From Galaxea fascicularis (taxonomy: Eukaryota > Cnidaria > Anthozoa > Scleractinia > Euphylliidae): a stretch of DNA of 64,000 nt. The translations under genes and the position numbers were made by a program. This document shows positions 1 through 64,000 of the stretch, in pieces. The notes under the pieces were generated by a model. It did not search any database and was not told where the DNA came from. It saw only the letters and a program-made list of their open reading frames with translations. How positions within the stretch are numbered: position 1 is the first letter of the stretch; the number at the start of each line of letters is the position of its first letter. The stretch is taken from assembly GCA_948470475.1 (NCBI GenBank), contig OX419341.1, forward strand, positions 6,740,301 to 6,804,300, written 5' to 3'.

Positions 1-369
1 AGATACTGAGGGTCAAGTGTTCAAGGCAATTTGGCATCATGGCTCCATTAAATCCTATACCGATTGCTGAACATTTAAGGAGGAGCCACCCACAGTGTGA
101 GCACAGTCATTGACAATATAAATTAGCAAGGAAAACAACGCAAACTAGTACGTTAAATAACGAACTAACCAAACGTGAACTAAATAACGAACTAAATAAG
201 AACACGTAAACTAAATAATATGGATGGTATATATGAAATAAATCATATATGAACTGTGGATGTGAAATCAAATGAAGACTGATCCTCGCAGTTGTGAACG
301 CAATTTATGCAATTGCGAAAAGAATCCTGAAAAAAAAAATTCAAGACTTGATGGAGGAGGATCAGTATT

Positions 370-650
370 CATTTGATTTCACATCCGCAGTTCATAAATG
401 ATTTATTTCATATATGTGTATCATCTACATTCATCTTTTCACGGAAACATATGAACCTACAACTGACCTGCTCCCAACGTCAGTGACTTCATAGCTCAGT
501 TGGTTAGAGCATCGCACCGGTATCGCGAGGTCAGGGGTTCAAACCCCGTTGAAGTTTTGAGTTTTGTTCAAACTTTACACAATTGCATAAACTTTGTGCT
601 CACAACTGCAAGGATCAGTCTTCATTTGATAAACTAAATAAGCAAAGCAC
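370..650 (+). mobile_element. tRNA-derived SINE with Thr-like head
   Basis: Contains a tRNA-like block at 485-556 between two AT-rich modules. The right module (ttgcataaactttgtgctca ... aggatcagtcttcatttgat) and the left module (catttgatttcacatccgca) are the two halves of a repeat abundant in coral DNA. Another inverted piece of the same family lies at 225-370, so the two together form a large palindrome around 230-425. Confidence 0.7.
485..556 (+). tRNA. tRNA-Thr(GGT)-like pseudogene inside SINE
   Basis: 72 nt. Acceptor gacttca/tgaagtt pairs at all seven positions with one G-T wobble; D arm gctc...gagc; anticodon loop ccggtat (GGT, Thr) on a stem with one mismatch; T loop ttcaaac on a stem with one G-G mismatch. 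The repeat context and mismatches argue for a SINE head, not a working tRNA gene. Confidence 0.5.
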
Positions 651-699
651 GGGCACAACATAAGGAAAATTGCGCGCGCACACTAGCGACAAAATGAAT

Positions 700-1035
700 G
701 GAATGGGCGTCAGGATTGTATAAAGGAACAAAAAGCTTAATGAGCTAAAACAATTGCTCTGCACGTGCGTTTTACATTTTGGTATATTTCTTTACTGTGC
801 CTCTGCTAAACAACGTCAAATGATCAAATTTTAGGTTTTCTGGAAAATGTTAGCGCATGACGACAAATTTGTCTTTCGTTTTCTTTGCTTCAATACCGCT
901 CACAGTAATGTAGACCCTGGACAGCTCGCCAGCATTTTTCATGTTAACCAAATTGGAATAATCGCGAAAAAGTTACGAAAACGAGAAGTTATATTTTAAA
1001 ATGACATTTTCGTTGCCGTCGCCATTGTTGTTACT
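700..1035. repeat. Dispersed repeat also found at 60960-61260
   Basis: Shared order of words with 60960-61260: tctgcacgtg, ttacattttggt, ttctttgc, cgcatgacg, tcgcgaaa, acgagaagtta, cgttgccgtcgcc. About 300 bp of moderate similarity in the same orientation. Confidence 0.6.
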
Positions 1036-1036
1036 T

Positions 1037-1494
1037 AAGGTCATTCCCCAGAAATAGAAGTGGCAATAGATTTTATCAAAAACATCAAAGAAATGCAATA
1101 AAAATAGAGGGTCCCCATGTCCGTTTTCATGCTGAGGCTTTAGTTTATACGTACTTTGGTAAATGTTAGCACAGTTTAAGTTCGTGATAACCGAAAGTGG
1201 TCTAAGACTCTATAAATTGACAAAAACGGGACAGAAGCAATGGTGTATAGGTTTTTAGTCAAAAGCACATCATGGTGGAAATTTAACCTCTCAAAAGTGA
1301 AGAAAAAATGAACTAATGGAAGATCAGTCGTTTTTTGCATCTGTGCTTCACCATTGAAGTTTGAATAGCGCCATCCTAAAGGAAATCTTCTATGAATAAT
1401 GAAAAACTGGACAATATGAGAAATAAAAAGCATAGGTCCCCATACTCGTTTGGGAGAAAATCGCCATTTACCTATTTCTAGGGGATGACACCTT
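1037..1494. mobile_element. MITE-like element, imperfect terminal inverted repeats
   Basis: Left aaggtcattccccagaaata, right tatttctaggggatgacacc; about 19 of 23 positions pair. The interior has no credible coding. Confidence 0.5.
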
Positions 1495-2689
1495 CAATGC
1501 TTTGAACATGAACGCGCTCGTGCACGCGCTGCTGACGCAAGAAATTATGCGCAGTAAGGATGCGCAATGCAATTCAGAGGAATTACCTTAAGCTCCCTAT
1601 TGTGTTGAGTGAACAGCCTCTATCTTGAGCAGATGGTCACATGCACGATGATATATGCAAATAACGCAATATTGTATGAAGGAAAAAGTAAATTGACAGA
1701 TGCAGAATGATGTGTTCGTTTGAAGTTAAAAGGTGTTTGCTCAAACTTGGCCTTGTGGACCCTGCGTTTATTTGGTCCTTAGCATTTCGTCGAGAAAGGG
1801 AGCTAAGAATTTGTTTCCATTGTTCGATTGACGACGGAAAGGGGGAAATTCTCGCGTGCGCTTGCGTGCTTCATTCTCTTTCCTTACCCCTAAGAAAAAT
1901 AAGGGACTCATTGTCCACAACGTATCATAACCGAAAAAAATCCCGAACAGTGTTCAGTTTTATGGTTGCTTTTTTTTTTCGATTTTCTTTTTCAAAAAGT
2001 GGACAGGACAAAAACATCTGTAAAAGGAATTAATATATTGCTAATTGACTATTTTCGTGAAAAATGAGCACAAAGTTAAATGACAACCATTGCTTAAGGA
2101 GTCAAGCTTCCTGTCTGCGCAATGTCCCGCCGGACCCGCTTATTTGAAGTCTCAAAATACGGTTCTTTCCTTTGAAACTTGTCCCGTATTACGGGAGAAA
2201 AGAACATCTGTTCAAACGGTTTCATTAATTCTATGTAAAATAATCACATCTCGAGGCGCGCGCATAGCTAATGATTCATGAAAGAGTTAGTCAATGTGGA
2301 TGATAATTTCACACAGCTAGACAAACTGGACCATGGCTCCGTACTTCCATGACTCCAAATATGAAGTTCTTGAGGCAAAAATGGAAAAACGCTCAAGAAA
2401 ACACCCTAAATATTGCAGTCTCCACACCTTAAGGGCTTCCTGAATCTGGGCCCAGGACAGCTGCAGCCCAGGAAAAGACAGACCACGAAACTGCGCGCAG
2501 GTAACCCTAAAGAGGACGTCCTCCTATTCCTCGCCCCAAGCTGTCACTCCCTTCAACCTGAAGATGACCAAAGTGGTCCTCATCTGTAGACTCGACGGCT
2601 GAACACACACACATAGTCTAAAACCAAAGACCACTGAAACTAACGCTATTGAGTTTAAAGAAAACGACACACAGGTTTTCGAGACTCAC
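1495..2689. other. Left flank: no dynein exon found
   Basis: AT-rich intron. A piece at 2550-2605 (cctgaagatgaccaaagtgg then gactcgacggctgaac) resembles another Penelope-type terminus. I searched for the expected next dynein segment (YDS/EPH, then LRCLRPDK) and saw none. Confidence 0.5.

Positions 2690-64000
<61,311 letters not shown>

Noticed and set aside
485..556. A functional tRNA-Thr gene
   Set aside because: Lies in a dispersed repeat, with mismatches in the anticodon and T stems; the same block recurs at 7165-7226.

Overview
The window is eukaryotic nuclear DNA, most likely from an anthozoan cnidarian and probably a stony coral. It is AT-rich, its exons are short (51-231 bp) with GT-AG introns, and its introns are full of small palindromic transposons, tRNA-headed SINEs and Penelope-like and non-LTR retrotransposon fragments of the kinds common in coral genomes. 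The taxon is inferred from overall texture, not from a marker gene.

Almost the whole window is one gene on the minus strand: an axonemal dynein heavy chain of the single-headed inner-arm DNAH3/DNAH7/DNAH12 group. I place 47 exons (46 firm, 1 tentative) between 64000 (upstream) and 2690 (downstream). Spliced, they give 6018 nt and 2006 codons with every junction in phase. They run from the AAA1 Walker B region at the right edge through AAA2, AAA3, AAA4, the stalk with its microtubule-binding domain, AAA5 with the buttress, and into AAA6. The N-terminal tail and AAA1 Walker A lie beyond the right edge; the C-terminal part lies beyond the left edge.

A second gene sits inside the largest right-hand intron (39500-45188) on the opposite strand: a single-ORF protein of 426 residues (40526-41806) with a signal anchor, a cysteine-rich module and an SGNH/GDSL-type esterase fold.

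The introns hold the rest. Intron 23598-34640 carries an internally deleted R2/NeSL-like non-LTR element (about 24040-26545), a Penelope-like fragment between 267-bp inverted repeats with an 11-bp target duplication (29651-30426), and a broken CR1/L2-like reverse transcriptase (31379-32384). Elsewhere there are six SINE copies, more than twenty inverted-repeat elements (several nested), a minisatellite, and homopolymer and triplet runs. I found no CRISPR, operon or bacterial-type feature, and no functional tRNA or rRNA gene that I would defend.

The points most worth following up are the Penelope foldback and its hammerhead-like motif, the divergent dynein exon 39415-39499, a possible 60-nt in-frame cassette exon at 9676-9735, and the nested antisense SGNH gene.
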